From contig UQNM01000049.1 of the NCBI GenBank assembly GCA_900542395.1, positions 1 through 18,037 on the forward strand: DNA of 18,037 bases, read 5' to 3'. The translations under genes and the position numbers were made by a program. Shown piece after piece: positions 5,375-12,313 of this stretch; position 1 is the stretch's first letter; every line of letters begins with the position of its first letter. Source of the stretch: an uncultured Eubacteriales bacterium (lineage in GTDB: Bacteria; Bacillota; Clostridia; Christensenellales; Aristaeellaceae). Below the pieces are notes generated by a model. That model made no database searches. It saw nothing but the letters and a program-made list of their open reading frames with translations, and was not told the origin of the DNA.

Positions 5375-6745
5375 ATGATTCTTGATCTTTCCTATCTGAG
5401 CTATCCGCTGCCGCCGGATATCCAGCGGCTTTACGAGGCCGGCGACTTTGCGCGCATGGATCGCGTCATCCGCCTGCGGCTCGACGATCCGCGCGTGCCC
5501 GAGGCGCTGAAAGCGCGCCTGCGCGTGCAGACGGAGCTGGCGTATGAGATTCTGCGCGCCTATCCGTATACGCAGGCGCAGATGCTCGAAATCCTCCAAA
5601 GCCATGTGAAGGACTTTGAGGAGGAAGAGCTGGAAACCCTGTGCGACGACGGCACGCTCGACTGGCGCTATGTGAACGGCGAGGTGCGGTTTAAGGATAA
5701 CGCGCTGTCCGGGCTGCTGAAAACGCGCGCGGAATACGCCGCGCGGGCGACCGATCCCGAAGTGAAAAGCGGCGCGAAGGAAAGCGCCCGCCAGCTCCAC
5801 GAGATCATCGCCAAGATGAAAGCCAACGGCGGCGTGCACGCGCGCTTTGAGCTGCACGAGCAGCTGACGATCCGCAGCGACCGCCTCACGCCGGGCGAAA
5901 CGCTGCGCGTTCACCTGCCGATGCCCATCGTCGGCGCGCAGGTGAAATCCGCCGCGCTGCTCGGCGCGTCGCATCCCGTCGCGTTCCTCGCGCCGGAGGA
6001 CGAGCCGCAGCGCACGATCTACTTTGAACTTCCGTATCAGCCGGGCATGACGGTCAGCGCCGACGTCGCTTATGAAATCGACGCGCCGTATCAGCAGCCG
6101 CACGCGCGCGACGTCTACGCCGAGCAGCCGGTGTTCGACACCGAGGAACAGCCGCCGCACGTGGTCTTTACGCCGTATCTGCGCGCGCTGGCCAAGGAAA
6201 TCGTCGGGGATGAGACGAACGCGCTGCTCAAGGCGCGCAAAATTTACGATTTCATCACCACGCAGGCGGTCTATCGCTTCATGCCGCCGTATCTGACGGT
6301 GACGAACATCCCGGAATATTTCCTGAGCGGGCTGCGCGGCGACTGCGGCGTGCAGGCCATCACGTTTGTGACGCTCTGCCGCCTGTGCGGCGTTCCGGCG
6401 CAGTGGCAGAGCGGCCTGTATACCAAGCCGGACAGCGCGGGGCACCACGACTGGGCGCGGTTCTATGTCGCGCCGTTTGGGTGGCTGTTCGCGGATTGCT
6501 CGTTCGGCGGCTCGGCCTATCGCGCGGGCGATCTGGATCGCTGGAATTTCTATTTCGGCAACCTCGAGCCGTGGCGCATGCCGACGTGCAGCGCGTTCCA
6601 GCAGGAGTTCAACCCGCCGCGCAGGTTCCTGCGGTATGATCCGTATGACAACCAGAGCGGCGACGTCGAGAGCCTGACGCGCAGGCTGTACGCGGATGAG
6701 TACGAGCACGACTGCCGCGTTCTTCGGTACGAGGAAATGGAATAA
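5375..6745 (+). CDS. transglutaminase-like (papain-fold) domain protein
   Basis: A 456-residue protein with no signal peptide or membrane segment, so probably cytosolic. Residues 1 to about 190 are mostly charged helix. About 170-250 is beta-rich (ETLRVHLPMPIVGAQ…). The transglutaminase-core fold spans about 285-400 with a complete triad: Cys324 in LRGDCGVQAITFVTLCRLCG, His358 in GHHDWARFYV and Asp374 in WLFADCSFGG. Bacterial members are usually cysteine proteases or amidases rather than crosslinkers; the substrate is unknown. The tail is acidic and Tyr-rich. ATG 5375 has AGGGGGT (5362-5368) upstream. It follows the isomerase gene closely and ends in a strong terminator, so the two are co-transcribed. 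A functional link to sugar-phosphate metabolism is not obvious. Confidence 0.85.
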   Translation: MILDLSYLSYPLPPDIQRLYEAGDFARMDRVIRLRLDDPRVPEALKARLRVQTELAYEILRAYPYTQAQMLEILQSHVKDFEEEELETLCDDGTLDWRYVNGEVRFKDNALSGLLKTRAEYAARATDPEVKSGAKESARQLHEIIAKMKANGGVHARFELHEQLTIRSDRLTPGETLRVHLPMPIVGAQVKSAALLGASHPVAFLAPEDEPQRTIYFELPYQPGMTVSADVAYEIDAPYQQPHARDVYAEQPVFDTEEQPPHVVFTPYLRALAKEIVGDETNALLKARKIYDFITTQAVYRFMPPYLTVTNIPEYFLSGLRGDCGVQAITFVTLCRLCGVPAQWQSGLYTKPDSAGHHDWARFYVAPFGWLFADCSFGGSAYRAGDLDRWNFYFGNLEPWRMPTCSAFQQEFNPPRRFLRYDPYDNQSGDVESLTRRLYADEYEHDCRVLRYEEME

Positions 6746-6750
6746 AACGA

Positions 6751-6792
6751 CGGGGATGCGCTTGCCTTTGCGGCGGCGCATCCCCGATTTTT
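6751..6792 (+). terminator. intrinsic terminator of the isomerase/transglutaminase operon
   Basis: A perfect 11-bp stem, CGGGGATGCGC (6751-6761) with GCGCATCCCCG (6776-6786), followed by ATTTTT. It lies five bases after the stop codon. Confidence 0.92.
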
Positions 6793-6853
6793 GTCCCAAA
6801 AACAAATCACAGAATATATATCACAAGATAAACGATGCTTTCGAAAAAAACGC

Positions 6854-6883
6854 TTGATTTTGAAGGAAAAAACGCGCCATTAT
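6854..6883 (+). promoter_or_regulatory. possible promoter of the 6907 gene
   Basis: TTGATT (6854-6859), an 18-nt spacer and CATTAT (6878-6883), in an AT-rich gap that contrasts with the flanking genes. A transcript would begin near 6890, just before an AAAGG ribosome site. Confidence 0.45.
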
Positions 6884-6906
6884 CGCCCGTGTAAAAGGTT
6901 TCTTGC

Positions 6907-7404
6907 GTGACTTTTGCGCAGAATGTGGACTATGATCTTACCAAAGAGAAAAGCCGCTCGGCGGTCTGTTCCGGAGGCGGCGCATGGGGAGAGATCATCG
7001 TGAATGGCAAAAAGTATTTTCGCGAGCGCTGCGCGCGCAGGGGAATCTGCTGCGACGCATGGTTCAAACTCGGCGCGCAAAATTCCGTGAACAACGGCGG
7101 CTATGTGTATCACTGCCCGCCGGAACTGAGGAAGGACGGACAGCGCTACGCCGTCAATTATGTGTGGGAGCGGGAGCTGTATATCGCGTGGAACGTGACG
7201 AGCCCCGACGCGCAGGGGCAGACGGTCTTCCGCCTGCTGCAAGATGCGCTGGAGGGCGCGGAGCCGAATCGCCTGCTGGCCGTGGAGAAGGCGGCGGGGC
7301 ACCGCGGCTGGGGAAAAGAGACGGTGTATGTCTTTGGCCGGGACGCGGCGGATGCGTTTTTGGACGTTGTGATGGCGGAAGAAATCGGCGACCGCGGCCA
7401 ATGA
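6907..7404 (+). CDS. hypothetical protein, family not recognised
   Basis: A 165-residue predicted cytosolic protein without signal peptide or membrane segment. The start is GTG 6907, with AAAGG nine bases upstream; an in-frame GTG at 7000 is a weaker alternative. Visible features are a Gly-rich CSGGGAWGEIIVNGKKYF near residues 21-38, a Cys-rich RCARRGICCDAWF, an aromatic stretch YAVNYVWERELYIAWNVTSP, and a C-terminal helix (DAADAFLDVVMAEEIG). The alternation of short beta-like and helical segments suggests a compact alpha/beta fold. Cys residues at about 21, 42, 48, 49 and 70 might bind metal, but no standard finger spacing is seen. It stands alone between a terminator and a repeat-rich gap. 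Codon use is GC-rich like its neighbours, supporting a real gene. I cannot assign a function. Confidence 0.6.
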   Translation: MTFAQNVDYDLTKEKSRSAVCSGGGAWGEIIVNGKKYFRERCARRGICCDAWFKLGAQNSVNNGGYVYHCPPELRKDGQRYAVNYVWERELYIAWNVTSPDAQGQTVFRLLQDALEGAEPNRLLAVEKAAGHRGWGKETVYVFGRDAADAFLDVVMAEEIGDRGQ

Positions 7405-7414
7405 AGGAATTCAG

Positions 7415-7454
7415 AAAAAAATGGACGCTTCTCTGTGTTTGGAGAAGCGTCCAT
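7415..7454 (-). terminator. terminator for minus-strand transcription, possibly bidirectional
   Basis: A perfect 13-bp stem, ATGGACGCTTCTC (7421-7433) with GAGAAGCGTCCAT (7442-7454). On the minus strand it is followed by seven U (complement of A 7415-7421), a textbook terminator for transcripts from the 9416-7734 gene. On the plus strand the trailing bases (TGTTCAT) are poor, so it would only weakly stop the 6907 gene. Confidence 0.85.
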
Positions 7455-7502
7455 TGTTCATATAAACCAATCATTGAGCAAAAAGCGAATGTTGCACAAA
7501 GC

Positions 7503-7616
7503 GCGGGCGCGCCCGCTTAACTCCTTCAGTCAGCTTCGCTGACAGACCTTCGGCGTTCCGCTTGCCTGTCTCCCGCACAGCGGGCGGCAAGCTCCACGCC
7601 CTCAAAGAGGGAGCTC
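7503..7616. repeat. cluster of nested inverted repeats, REP-like intergenic element
   Basis: In order: palindrome GCGGGCGCGCCCGC (7503-7516); hairpin GTCAGC-TTC-GCTGAC (7529-7543); a three-tier stem GGCGT/ACGCC (7552-7556, 7596-7600) enclosing GCTTGCC/GGCAAGC (7560-7566, 7586-7592) enclosing CCCGC/GCGGG (7572-7576, 7580-7584); and CCCTC-AAA-GAGGG. No credible gene lies here. The style resembles dispersed intergenic repeats common in gut Clostridia; copies elsewhere in the genome cannot be seen from this window. Confidence 0.6.
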
Positions 7617-7665
7617 TTTATCAGGTTATTTTCCGTCTAAGCAATAAGTTACGCCGTGCCCGTAG

Positions 7666-7684
7666 GGGCGCGCATCGCGCGCCC
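7666..7684. repeat. inverted repeat GGGCGCGC-ATC-GCGCGCCC
   Basis: A perfect 8-bp stem with a 3-nt loop, preceded by CCCGTAG. It sits 50 bp beyond the stop of the minus-strand gene and is not followed by a U-run on either strand. From memory, GTAGGGGCG…CATNG…CGCCC hairpins recur between genes in clostridial genomes. The 7685-7733 remainder shows nothing else. Confidence 0.5.
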
Positions 7685-7733
7685 GTTATTGGAATTTGTG
7701 CAAAATCTCGGATTTGCTCATTTCCGGGGAGGA

Positions 7734-9416
7734 TTACTCGAGCAGCTCCAGAAACTCCGCCGGGATGAGCGACAGCAGGGAGATCAGCTTCTGCTGGAGG
7801 CGCTCGGAGAAGCGGCTTTGCAGCGCGGCGAGCTCTTCGCCGGTCGCGACTTCAAACTGGGTCTCCTGAAGGGCGGCGGTTTCCGCCGCGTCGTAAGCCC
7901 ACGAGGAAACGGCGGTGTCAAAGCCGATGGTGACGGGCAGGCCGCCGGCATTGACGGTCTCGTTCATGTAAACGCTGCCGGAGAGCGCGCCGTCGCCCGG
8001 CTCGATGAGATGGCCGCTCTCCACGAGGATGTCGATGGGGTCGTCGCTTTCGTCATAGATATTGGCGGTCATGAAGACCGTGCTCTTTTCGCCGCCCGTG
8101 GCGGTCAGGCTGGTCAGCCCTTCGCCGTTGTAGACGATGCGCAGGCCGCTGTTCTCGTCCGGCTCGCTTATCGTCATGGAGAACGTGGTCTTGTAGCCCG
8201 GCAGATTCTCCTCGATGGTGACGGCGGTTTCCGTCACGGCGTAATACAGGTTGAGCTCGGTGGACTGAACGTTGAGCTCGACGGAGAAGGCGTTGGGATC
8301 GGCCGGATCGAGAACGAGGGTCATATCCGCGTCCATGCGGTCGGAGAGGTTGCCCTCGTCGTCCGCTTCCAGCGTGGTCAGGGTAAAGACGGTGGCGTTT
8401 TCCGTTTCGCCGGGGTTGATCTGGAGATAGAACGCGACGGTTTCATCATCCAGCGTCTGCGCCGCGGTGAGGTAGAAGGGCAGGCCGTCGTCGTTGTAGC
8501 CCACCAGAATACCGAGCGTGGCGTCTTCAAGCATGAGCGAGTCGGCAAATTCGCGCATACCGTCGAAAAACTCCGCGGTGGTCGTGGTGCGGGTCGTTTC
8601 GCCGCTGTCGCTGGTGAAGGTCACCGTGGTGTTCGCGACGAGCCGCTCGATGTAGGGCAGAAGCGCGTCGTCCCGCTCCATCTGATCGGCCAGCGTGCGG
8701 AAGAGGCGGCCCAGATCCTGGGCGGTGCAGGTGACGGAGATCTCGTGATCGACCGCCGGATAATCGCCCTCGGCCGCCACGTTGTCGCGCTGCTGAATAT
8801 CCAGCGAGGCGAGGAAGTCGGCGAACGTGGCCAGATACGGCTCAATCAGCTTGCCGATTTCCTCGGCGGCCTGCGCGACGACGGTGGAAAGCTCCGCCAT
8901 GGCGCTGTCCCAATCCACGTCGCGGAGCGCCATGATCTGGTTCACCTCGTCGTCGGTCAGGCCGAACAGCCGCAGCAGGGTTTCCCAGCGGATGCTCAGG
9001 CGCTCGCCCTCGATCAGGTTGCTCTCGATGCTGACGCCGTCGAGGGTCAGGTTCGCCGCGGCGGTGACAAAGACGTTGTCGCCGGAGGGCGCGGTATACG
9101 AGCCGCCCAGCTCCACGCGATAGCCGTCTTCGAGCTTGCCGAAGCCGCCCGCAAGGCGGACGCCGCTGATGACCTCCATCAGCGCGTCAATCTGCGCCTG
9201 GCTCTCCTCGTCGTCCGCCAGCATGGAGAGAATTTCGTCGCCAAGCTGGAAGGTCAGGCGCGTTTCGCCGCCGACAACCTGCCCCGCGTCCAGCGCGGCG
9301 TCGATCAGCGCCTGCGTCCGCTGGCCGGACACATAAGCGTCCTCCGCCAGCGCGCAGGGGAAAATCAGCGCGAGGCACAGGAACAGAGCCAGAAGAAGCG
9401 TGTGGGTCTTTTTCAT
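7734..9416 (-). CDS. secreted protein of unknown function with signal peptide
   Basis: A 560-residue protein with a clear N-terminal signal peptide (MKKTHTLLLALFLCLALIF, likely cut after ALA24) and no lipobox or wall anchor, so it is probably released or loosely held outside the cell. The mature part is acidic and Thr-rich, with many short amphipathic strands (ATVFTLTTLE, DADMTLVLD, SVELNVQSTELNLYY, KTTFSMTISE) suggesting a large beta-sheet, LolA/LppX-like or repeat fold, after a helical first third. The C-terminus is a hydrophobic helix (LISLLSLIPAEFLELLE). No catalytic motif is recognised. A strong AAGGAGGT site, a promoter (9484-9512) and a signal peptide support this strand over the long antisense frame on the plus strand. 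It diverges from the padR operon, so co-regulation is possible. Confidence 0.85.
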   Translation of the reverse strand: MKKTHTLLLALFLCLALIFPCALAEDAYVSGQRTQALIDAALDAGQVVGGETRLTFQLGDEILSMLADDEESQAQIDALMEVISGVRLAGGFGKLEDGYRVELGGSYTAPSGDNVFVTAAANLTLDGVSIESNLIEGERLSIRWETLLRLFGLTDDEVNQIMALRDVDWDSAMAELSTVVAQAAEEIGKLIEPYLATFADFLASLDIQQRDNVAAEGDYPAVDHEISVTCTAQDLGRLFRTLADQMERDDALLPYIERLVANTTVTFTSDSGETTRTTTTAEFFDGMREFADSLMLEDATLGILVGYNDDGLPFYLTAAQTLDDETVAFYLQINPGETENATVFTLTTLEADDEGNLSDRMDADMTLVLDPADPNAFSVELNVQSTELNLYYAVTETAVTIEENLPGYKTTFSMTISEPDENSGLRIVYNGEGLTSLTATGGEKSTVFMTANIYDESDDPIDILVESGHLIEPGDGALSGSVYMNETVNAGGLPVTIGFDTAVSSWAYDAAETAALQETQFEVATGEELAALQSRFSERLQQKLISLLSLIPAEFLELLE

Positions 9417-9483
9417 GGGTCAACCTCCTTATCAATCGGTCGGGACGATGCAAGCAACGTCAGACAGGGAATTCATCAGCTTC

Positions 9484-9512
9484 ATTATAGAAGAAATGCC
9501 GGAAATCGTCAA
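9484..9512 (-). promoter_or_regulatory. promoter of the minus-strand secreted protein gene
   Basis: Read on the minus strand: TTGACG (9512-9507), 17 nt, perfect TATAAT (9489-9484). It gives a leader of about 60 nt to the start at 9416. It is back-to-back with the padR promoter, their -35 boxes 71 bp apart. Confidence 0.8.
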
Positions 9513-9574
9513 CGATATGACGATAAATTTCATTGAACGACTGACTGCGGATGAATTTTTTCAAAAAAAGTGGC

Positions 9575-9620
9575 CGAGATACATTGACAGGTGAGGTATA
9601 TGGAGATATACTGTATCTCG
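9575..9620 (+). promoter_or_regulatory. candidate PadR operator: GAGATA/TATCTC inverted repeats over the padR promoter
   Basis: CGAGATACA (9575-9583) and its exact reverse complement TGTATCTCG (9612-9620) flank the promoter. GAGATA also recurs at 9603-9608, forming GAGATA-N5-TATCTC (9603-9619) across the -10 box, and GTATAT-ggag-ATATAC (9596-9611) is a further dyad. Such an arrangement at a PadR-family gene is typical of autorepression. Confidence 0.7.
9584..9612 (+). promoter_or_regulatory. promoter of the padR/toast-rack operon
   Basis: Perfect TTGACA (9584-9589), 17 nt, TATACT (9607-9612), embedded in the operator repeats. The near-consensus promoter suggests strong expression once the repressor is released. 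Confidence 0.85.
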
Positions 9621-9634
9621 TCGGAGGTGATGAA

Positions 9635-9976
9635 ATGCTCAATTCATCGGACATCCTTCGCGGCTATACCGATACGATCATCCTCGCGCAGCTTGCCGAA
9701 GGCGACAGCTACGGCTATGTCATCAGCAAAAACGTGCAGGAGATCACCCGCGGGGAATTGCAGTTGAAAGAGGCGACCCTGTATACGACGTTCCGGCGGC
9801 TCGAAGCGGCCGGGATGATCGAATCCTATTGGGGCAACGAAAACGCAGGCGCGCGCAGGCGCTATTACCACCTGACCGAAAAAGGGCGCGCGCTCTTTGC
9901 GGAAAATCAGGCGGACTGGCGCAAATACCGCGCCGTGATATCCGAACTGTTTGGAATGGAGGACGCATCAAGATGA
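9635..9976 (+). CDS. PadR family transcriptional regulator
   Basis: A 113-residue winged-helix repressor, the usual size of the short PadR subfamily. The hallmarks are in order: DTIILAQLAEGDSYGYVISKN (helices 1-2), the recognition region LKEATLYTTFRRLEAAGMIESYW (residues about 46-68), then the wing ARRRYYHLTEKGRALF. The C-terminal dimerisation helix is short. ATG 9635 follows GGAGGTGA (9623-9630); longer upstream frames would run through the promoter and are rejected. Its stop codon overlaps the start of the next gene (ATGA, 9973-9976), so the two are translationally coupled. PadR genes are commonly found beside HAAS/DUF1700-type genes that they repress together with themselves; the operator repeats in its promoter fit this. 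Confidence 0.95.
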   Translation: MLNSSDILRGYTDTIILAQLAEGDSYGYVISKNVQEITRGELQLKEATLYTTFRRLEAAGMIESYWGNENAGARRRYYHLTEKGRALFAENQADWRKYRAVISELFGMEDASR

Positions 9977-11748
9977 TGAACAAGCAGATTCGCAGAATGA
10001 TCGATGAAATTTTTGCCGATATGAAGATGACGGCGGATAACCTCGCCCTGCGCGACGAGATGATGGCCAACGCGCAGGCGCGCTTCGAGGATTCCGTTCG
10101 CGCGGGCAAGACGGAGGAGGAGGCCTTCGCCGAGGTGGCCGCGTCGCTGGGCGACGTGCAGAGCCTGCTGCACGACATGAACGCCGAAAAGCCGGGCGAA
10201 GACAAAGAAAACAAAGAAGATAAAGAAGAAAAGACCGAGGAAAAGGCCGCGAAAGCCGAAACGGACGACGCGCCGGATTTTGAGGTCAGAACCGAAAAAA
10301 CGCCGGATATCGGCGACGTGCTGGGCAAGGCCTTCGGCGCGCTGGGCGACGTGGGCAAGCAGATTGTGCCACAGGCGCAGAAGCTGGTTCGGCAGGTGGA
10401 CGACCTGACGGGCGGCATGATCGGCGGCATCGGCAAGGCGGTCGGCAAGGGGCTGAGCGACGCGCAGAAGGCGGCGGGCAAGGCGATTGACAAGCTATCC
10501 GGCGACAAGGGCGAAATCGTCGTCGATTTCGGCGAGGAAAAGCCCAAGGCTCCGGCGGCGCTGCGCGAACGCGCCCAAAGCATCCGCGCCGAGGCGGAGC
10601 TCAAGCAGGCGGCGGGCGATCAGGAGGGCGCGCGGGCGCTGCGCGCAAAGGCCTACGCGCTGGAGACCGAGGCCGACGAGGTGGAAAAGAAGCTCGCCAA
10701 GCTGGCCGAGCAGGAAAAGGCCGAAAAGACAGAAAAAGCCGAGAAGACCGAAACGGACGACGAGCTTGACGCGCTCCGGCGCGAGATGGACGCGATGCAG
10801 GAAAGCCTGAACGCCGACGCGGCGCAGGTGGAGGCGGACGCGGGCTGCCCCAACGAGCCGATTGACATCGACGACGTGGTGCGCGACGCGGAGAACGCGG
10901 CCAGACAGGCCAAGCCGCTCAGCGGCGCGCCGGGCATGGTCGTCATCAGCCGCTATCCGGCGGCGGGGCTGCGCGAGGTGAACGTGAGCCTCGATTCCGA
11001 CGACGTCACCGTAAAGGCGGCGGACGGCACGGATGTGCTCGTCGAATGGGAGGCCGGGCGCGAGGATGTGGAGCAGCCGACCGTGACGATGGAGGAGCAC
11101 ACGCTGAACGTGCGCCGCGCGAACCCGGATGTGTTCAAGACGTTCTTCTCCGTCTTCCAAAAGGAGGGCGGCAAGGTGACGGTGCGCGTGCCGCGCGGTT
11201 ATGCCGCCGACTACGTGCTCGGCACGACCTCCGGCGACATCCGCCTGTACGCCATCGACGTGGACAAGGTGAAGGTGAACACGACCTCCGGCGATGTGCG
11301 CGTCGAGCCGGACGCGGGCATCCGCGCAAAGGAAATCGACGTGACGACGATCTCCGGCAGCGCGACCGTCAGCGCCTGCGCGGGCGACGTGGTGGTCAAC
11401 ACCGTTTCGGGCAGGCAGTTCGTCTCCTGCGACGCGAACCGGACGGATCTGAGCGTCGTTTCCGGCAGGATTCACGCCGAGGGCGCGAGTGAAGAATGGG
11501 AGATCAACAGCGTTTCCGGCGACGTCGAGGTGCTCTGCACCGTCGCGCCGACGCGCAAGATGCAGTTCAACTCCATGAGCGCGAACGCGCATGTGGCGCT
11601 CCCCGGCGACATCCGCGGGTTTGTGGCCGATATCAGCAGCATGAGCGGGAAGGTCGTCAACGAGTTCGGCCCGAACCGCTACGGCACCTGCGCCCTGCCG
11701 ATTCACATGGATACCATGAGCGGCAAGCTGATGATTACCCGCCTGTAA
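9973..11748 (+). CDS. HAAS-like, coiled-coil and DUF4097 (toast-rack) domain protein
   Basis: A 591-residue protein. Residues 1-72 (RRMIDEIFADMKMT … EEEAFAEVAASLGDVQSLL) form a helical HAAS/DUF1700-like domain, usually encoded beside PadR. Residues 74-95 are almost purely Lys/Glu/Asp. Residues 110-180 are Gly/Ala-rich amphipathic sequence. Residues 192-292 are a predicted coiled coil (RAEAELKQAAGDQEGARALR…). Residues 322-591 are a DUF4097 toast-rack beta repeat with rungs TTSGDI, TTSGDV, TISGSA, TVSGRQ, VVSGRI, SVSGDV, SMSANA, SMSGKV and TMSGKL. Unlike many relatives, it has no evident membrane helix or signal peptide, so it may act in the cytoplasm at the inner membrane face, perhaps with the two small membrane proteins encoded next. 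The start overlaps the padR stop; ATG 9976 is an equally possible start one codon later. Confidence 0.88.
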   Translation: MMNKQIRRMIDEIFADMKMTADNLALRDEMMANAQARFEDSVRAGKTEEEAFAEVAASLGDVQSLLHDMNAEKPGEDKENKEDKEEKTEEKAAKAETDDAPDFEVRTEKTPDIGDVLGKAFGALGDVGKQIVPQAQKLVRQVDDLTGGMIGGIGKAVGKGLSDAQKAAGKAIDKLSGDKGEIVVDFGEEKPKAPAALRERAQSIRAEAELKQAAGDQEGARALRAKAYALETEADEVEKKLAKLAEQEKAEKTEKAEKTETDDELDALRREMDAMQESLNADAAQVEADAGCPNEPIDIDDVVRDAENAARQAKPLSGAPGMVVISRYPAAGLREVNVSLDSDDVTVKAADGTDVLVEWEAGREDVEQPTVTMEEHTLNVRRANPDVFKTFFSVFQKEGGKVTVRVPRGYAADYVLGTTSGDIRLYAIDVDKVKVNTTSGDVRVEPDAGIRAKEIDVTTISGSATVSACAGDVVVNTVSGRQFVSCDANRTDLSVVSGRIHAEGASEEWEINSVSGDVEVLCTVAPTRKMQFNSMSANAHVALPGDIRGFVADISSMSGKVVNEFGPNRYGTCALPIHMDTMSGKLMITRL

Positions 11749-11766
11749 GCATATGGGGTGAAGACG

Positions 11767-11961
11767 ATGTGGGATAAAATCAAAGAGATCGTAAGCCTGA
11801 TTTTCGGCAGCAGGCTCGTTGTCGAGGGCGCGGGGCGAACCTTTGTCAAGGTGCCGATGTGGCTGGCCGTGCTGGCGTGCGTCGCGAGCATCCGTCTGGC
11901 GGTGCTGACGGCGCTGCTGGTCGTGCTTTTCGGCATGCGGGTTCGCGTGGTCAAGGCCTGA
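11767..11961 (+). CDS. small DUF4342-like membrane protein (first copy)
   Basis: A 64-residue protein: a short amphipathic helix (MWDKIKEIVSLIFGS), a strand pair (RLVVEGAGRTFVKVP), one strong membrane segment (WLAVLACVASIRLAVLTALLVVLF) and a basic end (GMRVRVVKA). The order helix, beta hairpin, VP and hydrophobic helix matches the DUF4342 layout. ATG 11767 is preferred to GTG 11758 because GGGGTGA lies six bases before it. It starts 18 nt after the toast-rack stop and 12 nt before the next gene. Function unknown; probably a membrane partner of the toast-rack protein. Confidence 0.75.
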   Translation: MWDKIKEIVSLIFGSRLVVEGAGRTFVKVPMWLAVLACVASIRLAVLTALLVVLFGMRVRVVKA

Positions 11962-11973
11962 GGAGGGATGAGC

Positions 11974-12198
11974 ATGGATTTTGAAACCATCAAAAACAAT
12001 GCGGTGAATGCTTTTCGCCAGCTATCCGTGCTGCGGGTGATCGTCACATCCCCCAACGAGAAGGTGGCGGATGTGCCCGCGCTGTATGCGCTGGCCGCCC
12101 TGCTGCTCGCGCCGTGGGTCTGCGCGGCGGCGCTCGTGCTCGGTTTTCTGTTCAAATACGGCATCCGGTTTGAAAAAGACGCGGTGAAGATGAACTAA
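11974..12198 (+). CDS. small DUF4342-like membrane protein (second copy)
   Basis: A 74-residue protein with the same plan as its upstream neighbour: helix (FETIKNNAVNAFRQL), strand pair (LRVIVTSPNEKVADVPA), membrane segment (LYALAALLLAPWVCAAALVLGFLF) and a basic tail (KYGIRFEKDAVKMN). ATG 11974 is chosen because AGGAGGG (11961-11967) touches the alternative ATG at 11968 directly and is correctly spaced (6 nt) only for 11974. It is probably a diverged tandem duplicate. Last gene of the operon, followed by a hairpin and a terminator. Confidence 0.75.
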   Translation: MDFETIKNNAVNAFRQLSVLRVIVTSPNEKVADVPALYALAALLLAPWVCAAALVLGFLFKYGIRFEKDAVKMN

Positions 12199-12224
12199 AG
12201 GACAAATGCTTTCCGGCGCGCCAA

Positions 12225-12242
12225 CCTCCCTCAAAAGGGAGG
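12225..12242. repeat. inverted repeat CCTCCC-TCAAAA-GGGAGG
   Basis: A 6-bp perfect stem, resembling the CCCTC-AAA-GAGGG arm of the hairpin cluster near 7600. It lacks a T-run, so it may be a fragment of the same dispersed repeat type rather than a terminator. Confidence 0.45.
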
Positions 12243-12274
12243 ACTTCGAACCTGAATACATCCATATAAACACG

Positions 12275-12313
12275 AATCGGGACGAACCGTTCATGGTGCG
12301 CCCCGGTTTTTTT
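12275..12313 (+). terminator. intrinsic terminator of the padR/toast-rack operon
   Basis: AATCGGGACGAACC (12275-12288) pairs with GGTGCGCCCCGGTT (12295-12308), with two mismatches and one G-U, around a 6-nt loop. A T-run follows to 12313. Confidence 0.8.

Noticed and set aside
4709..6805. 698-codon open frame on the minus strand
   Set aside because: Antisense to the isomerase and transglutaminase genes; it has low-complexity Arg/Ala/Gln composition and no recognisable domain.
7562..7768. 68-codon plus frame in the intergenic region
   Set aside because: It runs through the inverted repeats, has no ribosome site and overlaps the secreted protein's 3' end.
7656..9536. 626-codon open frame on the plus strand
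   Set aside because: It opposes the secreted protein gene, which has a signal peptide, AAGGAGGT site, promoter and downstream terminator on its own strand. The plus frame starts inside the hairpin cluster.
10495..11706. 403-codon minus-strand frame
   Set aside because: Antisense to the DUF4097 repeat; its His/Arg/Val-rich sequence mirrors the regular rung codons.
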